From Gammaproteobacteria bacterium (GTDB taxonomy: Bacteria > Pseudomonadota > Gammaproteobacteria > Enterobacterales > Alteromonadaceae), in the NCBI GenBank assembly GCA_027484495.1, contig JAIXSW010000020.1, positions 1 to 12,950 of the forward strand: a stretch of DNA of 12,950 bases. Reading direction: 5' to 3'. Numbering within the stretch: position 1 is the stretch's first letter; each line of letters starts with the position of its first letter. Shown here in pieces: positions 1 to 7,475 of this stretch. The notes beneath the pieces are model-generated. The model was not told where the DNA came from and searched no databases. It saw only the letters and a program-made list of their open reading frames with translations. A program made the translations under genes and the position numbers.

Positions 1-413
1 GCGAGTTCGGTTACGTCCACTTCAAGGTAAGGTAATGCAGTGAAAGCCTGTAGATTTTGTGCCAAAGTCCAGCCTTCGCGTAGCGTCAGACTGAATTGCG
101 CCACTTTGCCACTGCGGGCCAACTGTAAAAACTGCTGCAATGACATCGGCTGCACAGCATACACCCCTGCCTTCAGCTGACGAAGTTGGGGCTGCAGCAA
201 GGATTGTAGTTTCAGCAGCTGACAGTCTAGTGCCGACATCTGCTGTGTTTGTTGCCACTGCCGGCACAACGCCGATAAATTGCTGCCCGCTTTGATTTCA
301 TAATAGGCCGCCGGGAATTGCAGCGGCGTTTGCAGCACTTGCTGCAATTCGTTGCGAAGTCCGAAGGCCGCAACGGCCATCACCACCAGACCTTGCAGCA
401 AAAACTTTTTCAT
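1..413 (-). CDS. mltG: MltG endolytic murein transglycosylase, N-terminal part (truncated by window edge)
   Basis: MltG (YceG) is an inner-membrane lytic transglycosylase that cuts nascent peptidoglycan strands and sets glycan chain length. Only the first 137 codons are here; the C-terminus lies beyond position 1. Residues 1-3 are MKK and residues 4-19 form a short hydrophobic segment that should be the membrane anchor. The LysM-like region follows, with the family pattern LKAGVYAVQPMSLQQFLQL (about 80-98), then SGKVAQFSLTLREGWT (about 101-116). This aligns well with the same part of E. coli MltG (KAGTYRFTPQMT, then SGKEAQF and EGM). The catalytic glutamate lies further on and cannot be checked. 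The ATG follows the pabC stop codon directly (TGA then ATG, no gap), so translation is probably coupled. The gene order pabC-mltG matches E. coli. The function call is firm for the part seen. Confidence 0.9.
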   Translation of the reverse strand, partial: MKKFLLQGLVVMAVAAFGLRNELQQVLQTPLQFPAAYYEIKAGSNLSALCRQWQQTQQMSALDCQLLKLQSLLQPQLRQLKAGVYAVQPMSLQQFLQLARSGKVAQFSLTLREGWTLAQNLQAFTALPYLEVDVTEL

Positions 414-1181
414 TCAACGATCCTGTAATAAAACATCAACTTGTTGTTGTAGTTGTAAGGCCGGCGTCATATTCAGCGGCCGGCCGGCAAAAGAATGCGC
501 TGGCACTATACCAGCCAGTGCGTTACATAGCGCCATCGCCTGCGCTTGTGCCGCATCAGCCAAAGGCAGCAGCCGGGTAGTGACTAACCCTGCCTCCAGC
601 AATAACTGACGCATCACGCCCGCAACACCGGCATTGTGCAACTCCGGTGTCCACCATTGTCCGTCCTGCCATAGCAACAGATTGGCTGCAGTCGCTTCAA
701 TGAGAAAATCTTGTTGGTCACAGACCAGCAAATCATCAAACCCGCTTTGTTCCGCTTCCCGTTTTAACAACACTGTTTCGAGACGGCTGCAATGTTTGAT
801 GCCGGCGAGCAGTGGCTGCTGTGCCAGCCGCATCTGCGCCAGCCCTAAACGGACACCATGCTCGCGGACCTGCTGATAGTCCGGCAATGGTGCGGTCCAG
901 CAATACAGCTGCGGTGCGGAAATGCCAAGCGTGCCATAACCGCGTGCGCCCTCGCCTCTGCTGATCAATACTTTCAGCACTTGATCCGGCGCACTGATAC
1001 TCGCCAGCACTTGCTGCAACACAGTGGTTTCACCAAGCGCAGCAAAGCCGAGCCGTTGCATCGAGTGACAAAGTCGCTGCCAGTGCAGTGACCAGAGTTG
1101 CGGTTGTCCGGCGCGAATACGGACCGTGGAGAATATTGCATCTCCGTACTGAAAACTGCGGTCTGATGATTGGATCTGCAT
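414..1181 (-). CDS. pabC: Aminodeoxychorismate lyase (PabC)
   Basis: PabC is a cytosolic PLP enzyme of fold type IV. It converts 4-amino-4-deoxychorismate to p-aminobenzoate and pyruvate for folate synthesis. The 255-residue product has the class-IV pattern DRSFQYGDAIFSTVR (7-21), RGEGARGYG (75-83) and AGIKHCSRLETVLLKR (126-141). K129 is the expected Schiff-base lysine, and the stretch aligns with E. coli AGIKHLNRLEQVL. The later segment IEATAANLLLW is the usual phosphate-binding region. The N-terminus is about nine residues shorter than in E. coli PabC. The frame stays open upstream to a TAA, but I see no ATG, GTG or TTG there, and no good Shine-Dalgarno sequence precedes the chosen ATG. The start is therefore less certain than the identity. 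A terminator separates it from fabF, so it may have its own weak promoter. mltG follows with no gap. Confidence 0.92.
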   Translation of the reverse strand: MQIQSSDRSFQYGDAIFSTVRIRAGQPQLWSLHWQRLCHSMQRLGFAALGETTVLQQVLASISAPDQVLKVLISRGEGARGYGTLGISAPQLYCWTAPLPDYQQVREHGVRLGLAQMRLAQQPLLAGIKHCSRLETVLLKREAEQSGFDDLLVCDQQDFLIEATAANLLLWQDGQWWTPELHNAGVAGVMRQLLLEAGLVTTRLLPLADAAQAQAMALCNALAGIVPAHSFAGRPLNMTPALQLQQQVDVLLQDR

Positions 1182-1263
1182 CGGGTTTGAATTTGAAGCG
1201 TCAATAGCGGGAGTATGCCTGAAAAATTCTTACGGATAAATCGCAGGCTGTTGCAGAATCAGT

Positions 1264-1292
1264 GAAAACAAAAAGGCTGCAGAGCAGCCTTT
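1264..1292 (-). terminator. Intrinsic terminator after fabF
   Basis: On the minus strand a perfect 9-bp stem (AAAGGCTGC / GCAGCCTTT) with a TCT loop is followed by a T-rich run (TTTTTGTTTT). It lies about 25 bases past the fabF stop and upstream of pabC. It should end, or strongly reduce, transcription of the fab cluster before pabC-mltG. Confidence 0.85.
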
Positions 1293-1317
1293 CCTGATTT
1301 CACTGCGACAAAAGACG

Positions 1318-2556
1318 TTAAATCTTTCGAAACAGGATGGAGCCGTTTGTGCCGCCAAAGCCAAATGAATTACACAGTGCATATTCCATTTTTGCCTGAC
1401 GGGCCTGATGTGGTACGTAGTCCAGATCACAGCCTTCATCCGGGTTGTCGAGGTTAATCGTTGGGGTCACTACCTGATCCTGCAACGACAAGACGGTAAT
1501 AATCGACTCAACCGAACCTGCGGCACCTAACAGGTGACCAAGCATCGACTTGCTCGAACTGACCATCAGACCTTCTGGCTTAGCACCAAACACTGATTTG
1601 ATCGCCATCGTTTCTGCGATATCACCGGCGGGAGTCGAAGTCCCATGCGCATTGATATACTGCACCTGTGATGGATCTACCGCGGCATCGCGTAGTGCAT
1701 TTACCATCGCAGATGCAGCGCCGCGACCATTTTCCGGTGGCGAAGTCATATGATAGGCGTCACCACTCATACCAAAACCAACTAACTCAGCGTATATCTT
1801 CGCGCCACGGGCTTTAGCATGTTCATACTCTTCCAGCATCACCACACCGGCACCATCACCGAGGACAAAACCATCGCGATCTTTATCCCACGGACGGCTG
1901 GCTTGTTGTGGCGCATCATTGCGGGTTGATAATGCCCGTGCCGCACCAAAACCGCCCATGCCTAATGTGGTTGAGGCTTTTTCAGCACCACCTGCCAGCA
2001 TCGCGTCGGCGTCACCATAGGCTATCATCCGGGCAGCATGACCAATATTGTGCACGCCGGTGGTACAGGCAGTCACAATACTGATATTTGGTCCTTGCAA
2101 CCCCAACATGATCGACAGATGACCAGAGATCATATTGATGATGGTCGAAGGCACAAAAAACGGTGACAACTTGCGTGGGCCGCTGGCCAACAGTTTCTCG
2201 TGATTTTCTTCAATGAGACCAAGACCACCAATACCAGAGCCAATGGCAGCGCCAATCCGGCCGGCATTCTGTTCTGTGATCTCAATGCCGGAGTCGCGGA
2301 AGGCTTGAATGCCTGCGGCCACGCCGTACTGAATAAACAAATCCATTTTCCGTGCTTCTTTCGCCGGAAAAAAGTCTTCGACGGCAAAGTTTTTAATTAA
2401 ACCGGCGAATTTGGTGCTGTACGCTTCAGTGTCAAAATGCGTGATAAAATCAACACCACTTTTGCCTTGTTGTAACGCTTGCCAGCTCGATGCCACATCA
2501 TTGCCAAGCGGCGTCAGCATCCCCATTCCAGTAACAACGACCCGACGTTTAGTCAC
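1318..2556 (-). CDS. fabF: Beta-ketoacyl-ACP synthase II (FabF)
   Basis: FabF condenses malonyl-ACP with acyl-ACP in fatty acid elongation in the cytosol. In E. coli it is the KAS II that extends palmitoleoyl- to vaccenoyl-ACP. With the GTG start chosen here the protein has 412 residues and begins MTKRRVVVTGMG, matching E. coli MSKRRVVVTG. The Cys-His-His triad is complete: Cys164 in TACTTGVHNIG, His304 in NAHGTSTPAGD and His341 in KSMLGHLLGAAG. NSFGFGGTNG lies near the C-terminus. An upstream in-frame GTG at 2568 would add four residues, but the GGAGG ribosome binding site lies inside those codons and sits five bases before the GTG at 2556. Compared with E. coli, TSG reads TTG after the catalytic Cys and KSMTGH reads KSMLGH. 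The gene is flanked by terminators on both sides, so its expression may be set apart from acpP. Confidence 0.97.
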   Translation of the reverse strand: MTKRRVVVTGMGMLTPLGNDVASSWQALQQGKSGVDFITHFDTEAYSTKFAGLIKNFAVEDFFPAKEARKMDLFIQYGVAAGIQAFRDSGIEITEQNAGRIGAAIGSGIGGLGLIEENHEKLLASGPRKLSPFFVPSTIINMISGHLSIMLGLQGPNISIVTACTTGVHNIGHAARMIAYGDADAMLAGGAEKASTTLGMGGFGAARALSTRNDAPQQASRPWDKDRDGFVLGDGAGVVMLEEYEHAKARGAKIYAELVGFGMSGDAYHMTSPPENGRGAASAMVNALRDAAVDPSQVQYINAHGTSTPAGDIAETMAIKSVFGAKPEGLMVSSSKSMLGHLLGAAGSVESIITVLSLQDQVVTPTINLDNPDEGCDLDYVPHQARQAKMEYALCNSFGFGGTNGSILFRKI

Positions 2557-2561
2557 GTTAT

Positions 2562-2566
2562 CCTCC
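2562..2566 (-). promoter_or_regulatory. Ribosome binding site that fixes the fabF start
   Basis: GGAGG on the minus strand is followed by five bases (ATAAC) and then GTG at 2556. This spacing favours the internal GTG over the in-frame GTG at 2568, whose codons overlap this site. Confidence 0.8.
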
Positions 2567-2568
2567 AC

Positions 2569-2585
2569 AACAACCTGCGGTTGTT
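2569..2585 (-). promoter_or_regulatory. Small hairpin just upstream of the fabF ribosome binding site
   Basis: The minus strand has AACAACC, loop GCA, GGTTGTT: a perfect 7-bp stem. It ends two bases before the GGAGG site of fabF. It has no T-run after it, so it is not a terminator. It could protect the 5' end of a fabF message or affect ribosome access; this role is inference. Confidence 0.5.
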
Positions 2586-2612
2586 TGCAATCCTACGGTT
2601 TTTCACCGCCAC

Positions 2613-2642
2613 AAATAAAAACGGGTAGCCTGCGCTACCCGT
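2613..2642 (-). terminator. Intrinsic terminator after acpP
   Basis: On the minus strand ACGGGTAGC pairs with GCTACCCGT around a GCAG loop, a perfect GC-rich 9-bp stem, followed by TTTTTATTT. It begins about 30 bases past the acpP stop. It should make acpP largely a separate short message, with fabF reached by read-through or by its own promoter. Confidence 0.88.
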
Positions 2643-2672
2643 CTGCATCGCGCCAGGCGATGACCTCACGCC

Positions 2673-2909
2673 TTATTCAGCGTGGGCTTTGATGTAATCG
2701 ATAGCAGATTGCACTGTCGTGATTTTTTCTGCTTCTTCATCAGGAATTTCGGTATCGAATTCTTCTTCCAGCGCCATGACCAGTTCAACTGTGTCTAATG
2801 AATCAGCGCCCAGATCGTCAACGAAAGAAGCTTCGTGTTTAACGTCTTCTTCTTTAACGCCTAACTGTTCGATGATAATTTTCTTAACGCGTTCTTCGAT
2901 GTTGCTCAT
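2673..2909 (-). CDS. acpP: Acyl carrier protein
   Basis: AcpP is the small acidic cytosolic protein that carries acyl chains on a 4'-phosphopantetheine arm through fatty acid, lipid A and lipoate synthesis. The 78-residue product matches E. coli AcpP closely and has the attachment motif GADSLDTVELVMALEEEF, with Ser37 as the modified residue. It is rich in Asp and Glu, and its length is the usual one. The start ATG is preceded by AAGGAAG at good spacing. The gene lies in the standard position between fabG and fabF. It has its own likely promoter at 2968-2996 and a strong terminator behind it, which fits the very high level at which ACP is made in bacteria. Confidence 0.98.
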   Translation of the reverse strand: MSNIEERVKKIIIEQLGVKEEDVKHEASFVDDLGADSLDTVELVMALEEEFDTEIPDEEAEKITTVQSAIDYIKAHAE

Positions 2910-2967
2910 CTTTTCTTCCTTTTTCTCATATAAATCGCAACAGTTCGTGCAATTTTGTGTGGCGGCT

Positions 2968-2996
2968 AGTTTAGTGGTTCAGTCAGATCGATGCAA
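2968..2996 (-). promoter_or_regulatory. Likely sigma-70 promoter of acpP
   Basis: On the minus strand TTGCAT (-35), a 17-base spacer, then TAAACT (-10). It would give a leader of roughly 50 bases before the acpP ATG. It sits in the 126-base fabG-acpP gap, which is much longer than the gaps between the genes just upstream, as expected if acpP has its own promoter. Confidence 0.6.
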
Positions 2997-3035
2997 GTCA
3001 TGCGTTTGGCATTTCCTGCTGGTCAAACCTGATAT

Positions 3036-3779
3036 TTAAACCATGTACATGCCGCCGTTTACGTGAATCGTTTCACCGGTAATATACGCGGCCTGGTTCG
3101 AAGCCAGGAACGCGACAGTGGCCGCAATTTCTTCAGGTTGTCCCAGACGATTCGCCGGTACCTGACCAAAGATCGCTTGTTTTTGCTCTTCCGTCAGCTC
3201 CTTAGTCATATCGGTGTCGATAAAACCAGGCGCAACAGCGTTGACAGTTATACCACGAGACGCCACTTCTTTCGCAAGAGATTTTGTAAAACCAAGTACA
3301 CCTGCTTTTGCCGCCGCGTAGTTCGTTTGCCCTGCATTGCCCATAGAACCAACAACTGATCCAATGGTGATAATGCGGCCAAAACGTTTTTTCATCATAG
3401 TCCGCATCACTGCTTTGCTCATGCGGAACACCGACGTCAGGTTCGTTTGCATGATATCGAACCATTCTTCATCTTTCATCCGCATTAACAGATTATCGCG
3501 GGTGATACCGGCATTATTGACGAGGATGTCGATATCGCCAAACTGCGCTTTGATGGTTTCGAGACATTGTTCAATCGATTCAGGACTGGCAACGTCCAAT
3601 ACCAGCCCTTGTCCGGCGCCAAGATAATCGCTGATTGCTTGCGCACCTTTTTCGCTGGTGGCTGTGCCTATCACTTTCGCGCCGAGGGCCGCCAGTTGTT
3701 CAGCAATTGCACGGCCGATGCCACGACTGGCACCAGTCACCAGTGCAACTTTGCCGTCCAGAGAGATAAAAGCAGTCAT
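3036..3779 (-). CDS. fabG: 3-oxoacyl-ACP reductase (FabG)
   Basis: FabG is the NADPH-dependent short-chain dehydrogenase that performs the first reduction of each fatty acid elongation cycle, turning beta-ketoacyl-ACP into (R)-3-hydroxyacyl-ACP. The 247-residue sequence has the Rossmann glycine motif TGASRGIG (15-22), NNAG (88-91), Asn113, and the catalytic Ser141, Tyr154 and Lys158 (YAAAK). It ends GGMYMV. Length and sequence match E. coli FabG, with about five extra residues before the first beta strand. The ribosome binding site AAGGA precedes the ATG and overlaps the fabD stop codon; only eight bases separate the two genes, so coupled translation with fabD is likely. Confidence 0.97.
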   Translation of the reverse strand: MTAFISLDGKVALVTGASRGIGRAIAEQLAALGAKVIGTATSEKGAQAISDYLGAGQGLVLDVASPESIEQCLETIKAQFGDIDILVNNAGITRDNLLMRMKDEEWFDIMQTNLTSVFRMSKAVMRTMMKKRFGRIITIGSVVGSMGNAGQTNYAAAKAGVLGFTKSLAKEVASRGITVNAVAPGFIDTDMTKELTEEQKQAIFGQVPANRLGQPEEIAATVAFLASNQAAYITGETIHVNGGMYMV

Positions 3780-3787
3780 AAAATTCC

Positions 3788-4726
3788 TTATTCTTTGGCT
3801 GCAAGCGCAGCCTGAAACGAAGCAACGTCATGGACCGACGTTGTCAGCAACTCTTTGTTGATGCGCTTGATTAAGCCGCTTAATACTTTTCCGGCACCTA
3901 ACTCAATCACTTCAGTAACACCTTGTGCGGCCAGATATTCGATGGTTTCAGTCCAGCGTACCGGACTGAACAACTGACGGATCAGTGCATCCTGGATAGC
4001 CGTAGCCGCAGTGACAACCGCGACATCGACATTGTTCACGACGGAAATGACAGGGGTATGAAAATGCAGAGCCTGCAGGTCTGCCGACAATTGCTCTGCA
4101 GCAGGACGCATTAATGCGCAGTGGCTTGGCACGCTGACCGGCAAAGGCAAGGCCCGTTTGGCACCAGCGGCTTTACATAATTCATTGGCGCGCTCAACCG
4201 CAGCTTTGTGGCCGGCGATGACGACCTGACCCGGCGAGTTGTAATTCACCGGAGAGACGATTTCGCCTTGCGCGGCATCCGCACAGGCTTTTGCAATCAG
4301 TGCATCGTCCAGACCAATAATGGCTGACATAGCACCAGTACCTGCCGGCACTGCTGTTTGCATATACTGACCACGTTTTTCGACCAGCTTTACGGCATCC
4401 GTAAGGCTCAACACGCCGGCACAGACTAATGCTGAGTATTCACCAAGCGAATGACCCGCGAGGTAAGCCGGAGCTGTGCCGTTTTGTTGTTGCCACAAAC
4501 GCCAGACTGCCACAGAAGCAGTCAGCAACGCCGGTTGGGTGCGGTGCGTCTCATTTAAATCAGCTTCAGGGCCATTGGCCACTAAAGTCCATAAATCGTA
4601 GCCAAGCGCTGTTGAAGCTTCAGCGAAGGTGTCACGAACTATCGCATACTCGGCATACAGATCTGCCAGCATACCGACAGACTGTGAACCTTGTCCCGGA
4701 AACACTAATGCAATTTTTTTAGTCAT
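3788..4726 (-). CDS. fabD: Malonyl-CoA-ACP transacylase (FabD)
   Basis: FabD moves the malonyl group from malonyl-CoA to ACP and so supplies the extender unit for fatty acid synthesis. The 312-residue protein starts MTKKIALVFPGQGSQSVGM. It holds the nucleophile motif GHSLGEYSAL with Ser93, the substrate-binding Arg118 in VEKRGQYMQ, and His202 in VSVPSHCALM, completing the Ser-His pair. Length is normal for the family. It lies 28 bases after fabH and eight bases before fabG, as part of the fabH-fabD-fabG run. The sequence before the ATG (AGAGAACAACA) is only a weak ribosome binding site. Confidence 0.97.
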   Translation of the reverse strand: MTKKIALVFPGQGSQSVGMLADLYAEYAIVRDTFAEASTALGYDLWTLVANGPEADLNETHRTQPALLTASVAVWRLWQQQNGTAPAYLAGHSLGEYSALVCAGVLSLTDAVKLVEKRGQYMQTAVPAGTGAMSAIIGLDDALIAKACADAAQGEIVSPVNYNSPGQVVIAGHKAAVERANELCKAAGAKRALPLPVSVPSHCALMRPAAEQLSADLQALHFHTPVISVVNNVDVAVVTAATAIQDALIRQLFSPVRWTETIEYLAAQGVTEVIELGAGKVLSGLIKRINKELLTTSVHDVASFQAALAAKE

Positions 4727-4754
4727 TGTTGTTCTCTGAAAATTCTGTCGTCAA

Positions 4755-5714
4755 TTAATAACGAACCAGTGCTGATGCCCAGGCAAAACCGCCGCCAAAG
4801 GCTTCCAGTAATAGGGTTTGACCGCGTTGGATCCTGCCGTCACGTACCGCTTCGTCTAACGCTGTTGGTACTGTTGCCGCCGAAGTATTGCCATAGCGGT
4901 CCAAGTTAATCACCACCTGGTCCATCGACATATCCAGCTTGCGGGCTACTGCAGAAATGATGCGAAGATTGGCCTGATGCGGCACCAGCCAGTCAATCTG
5001 TGATTTATCCAGATTGTTTGCGGCCAGTGTTTGCTCTACGACTTCCGACAGCTTAGTCACGGCAACCTTAAATACATCGTTACCTTTCATCGCACCCCAG
5101 CTGTCGTGCACGGATGATTCGACGCCACGGCGCGGGTTATCGACGTAAAGCAATTCAGAATATTTTCCATCGGCATGGATATGCGTCGACAGAATGCCAG
5201 GTTGTTCAGAAGCTTCTAACACCACTGCACCAGCAGCGTCGCCGAACAAAATGACCATTGAGCGGTCTTCCGGACTGACTAATTGTGATAAACAGTCGGC
5301 GCCAATCACTAGCACCCGTTTCGCCATACCACCTTTGATGTACTGGTCGGCAATGCTCAACGCATAACAAAAACCGGCACAGGCTGCGGCGATATCAAAA
5401 GCCGGAATACCCGGAATTTCCAGTTCACGCTGAACCTCACAGGCGGCGCTTGGCAGCGCACGTGACGCGCTGGTTGTCGCCAGAATAATCATATCAAGGG
5501 AGTTTTTATCAATGCCGGCGGCTTCGATCGCTTTTAATGCGGCTTGTGTGCTCATGGTGGCGACAGTTTCATCTTCACCAATGATCCGGCGTTCACGAAT
5601 ACCGGTGCGTTCGATGATCCATTCGTCGGTGGTTTCCACCATATCTTCCAGATCCGCATTGGTGCGGACTTGCGCCGGAAAATAACTTCCGGTGCCTATA
5701 ATGCGAGAATACAT
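4755..5714 (-). CDS. fabH: Beta-ketoacyl-ACP synthase III (FabH)
   Basis: FabH starts fatty acid synthesis by condensing acetyl-CoA with malonyl-ACP. The 319-residue protein begins MYSRIIGTGSYFPAQVRTNADLE, very close to E. coli, and carries the full triad: Cys112 in DIAAACAGFCYALS, His246 in LVPHQANLRII and Asn276 in GNTSAA. Near the C-terminus the family pattern GGGFTWGSALVRF reads GGGFAWASALVRY, so two small residues differ from E. coli in a segment close to the active site. All catalytic residues are intact, so I expect normal activity. The ATG lies six bases after the plsX stop with only a weak ribosome binding site, suggesting coupled translation. The plsX-fabH pair is conserved in many bacteria. 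Confidence 0.97.
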   Translation of the reverse strand: MYSRIIGTGSYFPAQVRTNADLEDMVETTDEWIIERTGIRERRIIGEDETVATMSTQAALKAIEAAGIDKNSLDMIILATTSASRALPSAACEVQRELEIPGIPAFDIAAACAGFCYALSIADQYIKGGMAKRVLVIGADCLSQLVSPEDRSMVILFGDAAGAVVLEASEQPGILSTHIHADGKYSELLYVDNPRRGVESSVHDSWGAMKGNDVFKVAVTKLSEVVEQTLAANNLDKSQIDWLVPHQANLRIISAVARKLDMSMDQVVINLDRYGNTSAATVPTALDEAVRDGRIQRGQTLLLEAFGGGFAWASALVRY

Positions 5715-5720
5715 GCAGAC

Positions 5721-6761
5721 CTACGCTTTATCGATTAATACGTGTTCCAACCGGTCTTTTATTTTTACGGGCACCTGGCGTTCAACCTCGCGCACCGCCT
5801 GCCGGATGGCACTGAGAAATGCTTCTTTTGTCGCATTTCCATGACTTTTCACTACAATTCCACGCAATCCTATCAGACTTGCACCGTTATAGTGGTCGGG
5901 GTTCACGCCGGTGCCGATACTTTTTAGTAACGGTTTAATCATCCAGCCGAATAATTGGGCAGACATGCTGTTTTTCAGTGCCTGTTCGAAGCGTTTGATG
6001 ATGAGTTTCGCTACACCTTCACAGGTTTTCAGCGCGACATTGCCGACAAAACCATCACAGACGATGACGTCCGCTTTACCAGAAAAGATGTCGTTGCCTT
6101 CGATATAACCGATGTAGTTGATGTCAGAACATTCAGACAATAATAAGGAGGTGCGTTTAATCTGGTCCGAGCCTTTTATTTCTTCTTCACCCATATTGAG
6201 CAAAGCGACTTTCGGCTGGTGTATGGATTCGACCTCTTCAGCCATCACTGCACCCATCACCGCAAATTGAAACAGCGTGTCAGAATCACAGTTAACCGTT
6301 GCACCAAGATCCAACATAAAAACCGGTGTGCCGACCGTTGTTGGCAATGCACTGATTAGCGCTGGCCTTTCGATACCGTTGAGCATTTTCAACACGTAAT
6401 GCGCCATCGCAATCAGCGCACCGGTGTTGCCGGCACTGACACAGGCCTGAACTTTCTGTTGTTCAACTAAATCGAGAGCCACCCGCATCGAAGAGTCGCG
6501 TTTTGTGCGCAAAGCGACAGACGGCTTGTCAGTCATCAAAACTTGCTGTGATGCATGCTGAATTTGCAGTTGAGGATGTGCGGAGATACCTGAATCGGTC
6601 AAAGCATGCTGAATCGCAACTGTGTCGCCGACAAGGATAAGGTCAAGTTGGGGGTTTTCGCTAACAGCGGTTATCGCCGCAGGAATAGTAGATAGGGGGC
6701 CATGATCGCCCCCCATCATATCTAACGCAATTTTAAGTCTGGATGGTTGCACTTGGTGCAC
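5721..6761 (-). CDS. plsX: Phosphate acyltransferase (PlsX)
   Basis: PlsX converts acyl-ACP to acyl-phosphate, a donor for glycerol-3-phosphate acylation, and so links fatty acid synthesis to phospholipid formation. It is a peripheral membrane enzyme. The 346-residue product has the family motifs IALDMMGGDHGP (11-22), SAGNTGALIA (109-118), LDLGATVNCD (150-159) and CDGFVGNVALKT (235-246). The chosen start is a GTG six bases after the rpmF stop. A second in-frame GTG at 6752 would give a protein three residues shorter (MQPSRLKIALDMMGGD), closer to the E. coli length. Neither has a clear ribosome binding site, so the start is uncertain by a few residues. Close packing after rpmF and before fabH points to one transcript. 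Confidence 0.95.
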   Translation of the reverse strand: MHQVQPSRLKIALDMMGGDHGPLSTIPAAITAVSENPQLDLILVGDTVAIQHALTDSGISAHPQLQIQHASQQVLMTDKPSVALRTKRDSSMRVALDLVEQQKVQACVSAGNTGALIAMAHYVLKMLNGIERPALISALPTTVGTPVFMLDLGATVNCDSDTLFQFAVMGAVMAEEVESIHQPKVALLNMGEEEIKGSDQIKRTSLLLSECSDINYIGYIEGNDIFSGKADVIVCDGFVGNVALKTCEGVAKLIIKRFEQALKNSMSAQLFGWMIKPLLKSIGTGVNPDHYNGASLIGLRGIVVKSHGNATKEAFLSAIRQAVREVERQVPVKIKDRLEHVLIDKA

Positions 6762-6767
6762 CGGGAC

Positions 6768-6932
6768 TTATTTTACTTTGCGGCCTTTGTAAAAACCGTC
6801 AGCAGTAATGTGGTGACGACGATGCGTTTCACCAGTTGTTGCGTCTACTGACAGCGTTGGGCCAGTCAGTGCGTCGTGTGAACGACGCATGTCGCGGCGG
6901 GCGCGAGATTTTTTGTTCTGTTGTACAGCCAT
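6768..6932 (-). CDS. rpmF: 50S ribosomal protein L32
   Basis: L32 is a small basic protein of the large ribosomal subunit. The 54-residue sequence MAVQQNKKSRARRDMRRSHD, then ALTGPTLSVD, and HRRHHITADGFYKGRK near the end, matches E. coli L32 (57 residues) nearly throughout. It lacks the zinc-binding Cys pairs seen in L32 of many other bacteria, as E. coli L32 also does. The ATG is preceded by AGGAG at good spacing, and the yceD stop is 18 bases upstream. The yceD-rpmF-plsX order is a conserved link between ribosome and lipid production in Gammaproteobacteria. Confidence 0.96.
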   Translation of the reverse strand: MAVQQNKKSRARRDMRRSHDALTGPTLSVDATTGETHRRHHITADGFYKGRKVK

Positions 6933-6950
6933 GGTCTTTCTCCTAAAAAA

Positions 6951-7475
6951 TCACTTTTTCTTCAATTCTTGCAGAATTGCAAATGGGTTCGGTTTCTCTG
7001 GTTCCGGCTCTATTTCACCCCAGCTCATCTGCAACTTATTCGGGTCGCATTGACCTTCATCGTGCATCGGAAACAGTGGTAAAGCCAGAATTAATTCGTC
7101 CTCAACCAATTGCCGCAGGTTCACTTCGCCGTGTTCGTCTGTTTCGATCACGTCGTAGCGTTGTGGAATCTCTTCTTGAGCCGAATCATCCCCTTTCACC
7201 GGGGTATATGCAAAACTACTGTTTATGTTCAGCGTCATGTCATCGCCGCAACGCTCGCATCTGACCTGAACAGTACATTGGGCTTCGCCCTCAATATAGA
7301 CCAGACCCTGTTCATCGTTGCCGCAGTGAACAATCACCGCTACATCACCATCGTTATTAGACAGCTGTTCTGACAAACGGGTCAGATTTTGCAGCTGCAG
7401 GATCCCGTCAAAGCTACTGCGCTTTTGGGCAGTGCGGTACGGATCGATGGTGACAGGTATTTTTACTTTTTGCAT
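6951..7475 (-). CDS. yceD: YceD, DUF177 large rRNA subunit accumulation protein
   Basis: YceD is a small cytosolic protein of the DUF177 family. In bacteria and plants the family is linked to 23S rRNA accumulation, though its chemistry is unknown. The 174-residue product begins MQKVKIPVTIDPYRTAQKRS, as in E. coli (MQKVKLPLTLDPVRTAQKR), which fixes the start. A CxxC pair (Cys73, Cys76 in VRCERCGDDM) and Cys143 (DEGQCDPNK) could bind metal. The C-terminus has the family signature KPNPFAILQELKKK. It is the first gene of the minus-strand cluster, with rpmF 18 bases after it. No ribosome binding site precedes the ATG, and a near-consensus promoter ends only nine bases away, so its message should have little or no leader. 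Confidence 0.94.
   Translation of the reverse strand: MQKVKIPVTIDPYRTAQKRSSFDGILQLQNLTRLSEQLSNNDGDVAVIVHCGNDEQGLVYIEGEAQCTVQVRCERCGDDMTLNINSSFAYTPVKGDDSAQEEIPQRYDVIETDEHGEVNLRQLVEDELILALPLFPMHDEGQCDPNKLQMSWGEIEPEPEKPNPFAILQELKKK

Noticed and set aside
2910..3035. FadR- or FabR-type operator upstream of acpP
   Set aside because: I could not match a convincing palindrome to the known consensus of either regulator.
2719..3039. Plus-strand ORF of 106 codons opposite acpP
   Set aside because: It mirrors acpP on the other strand; the Ser-rich translation comes from reading the reverse complement of Glu/Asp codons.
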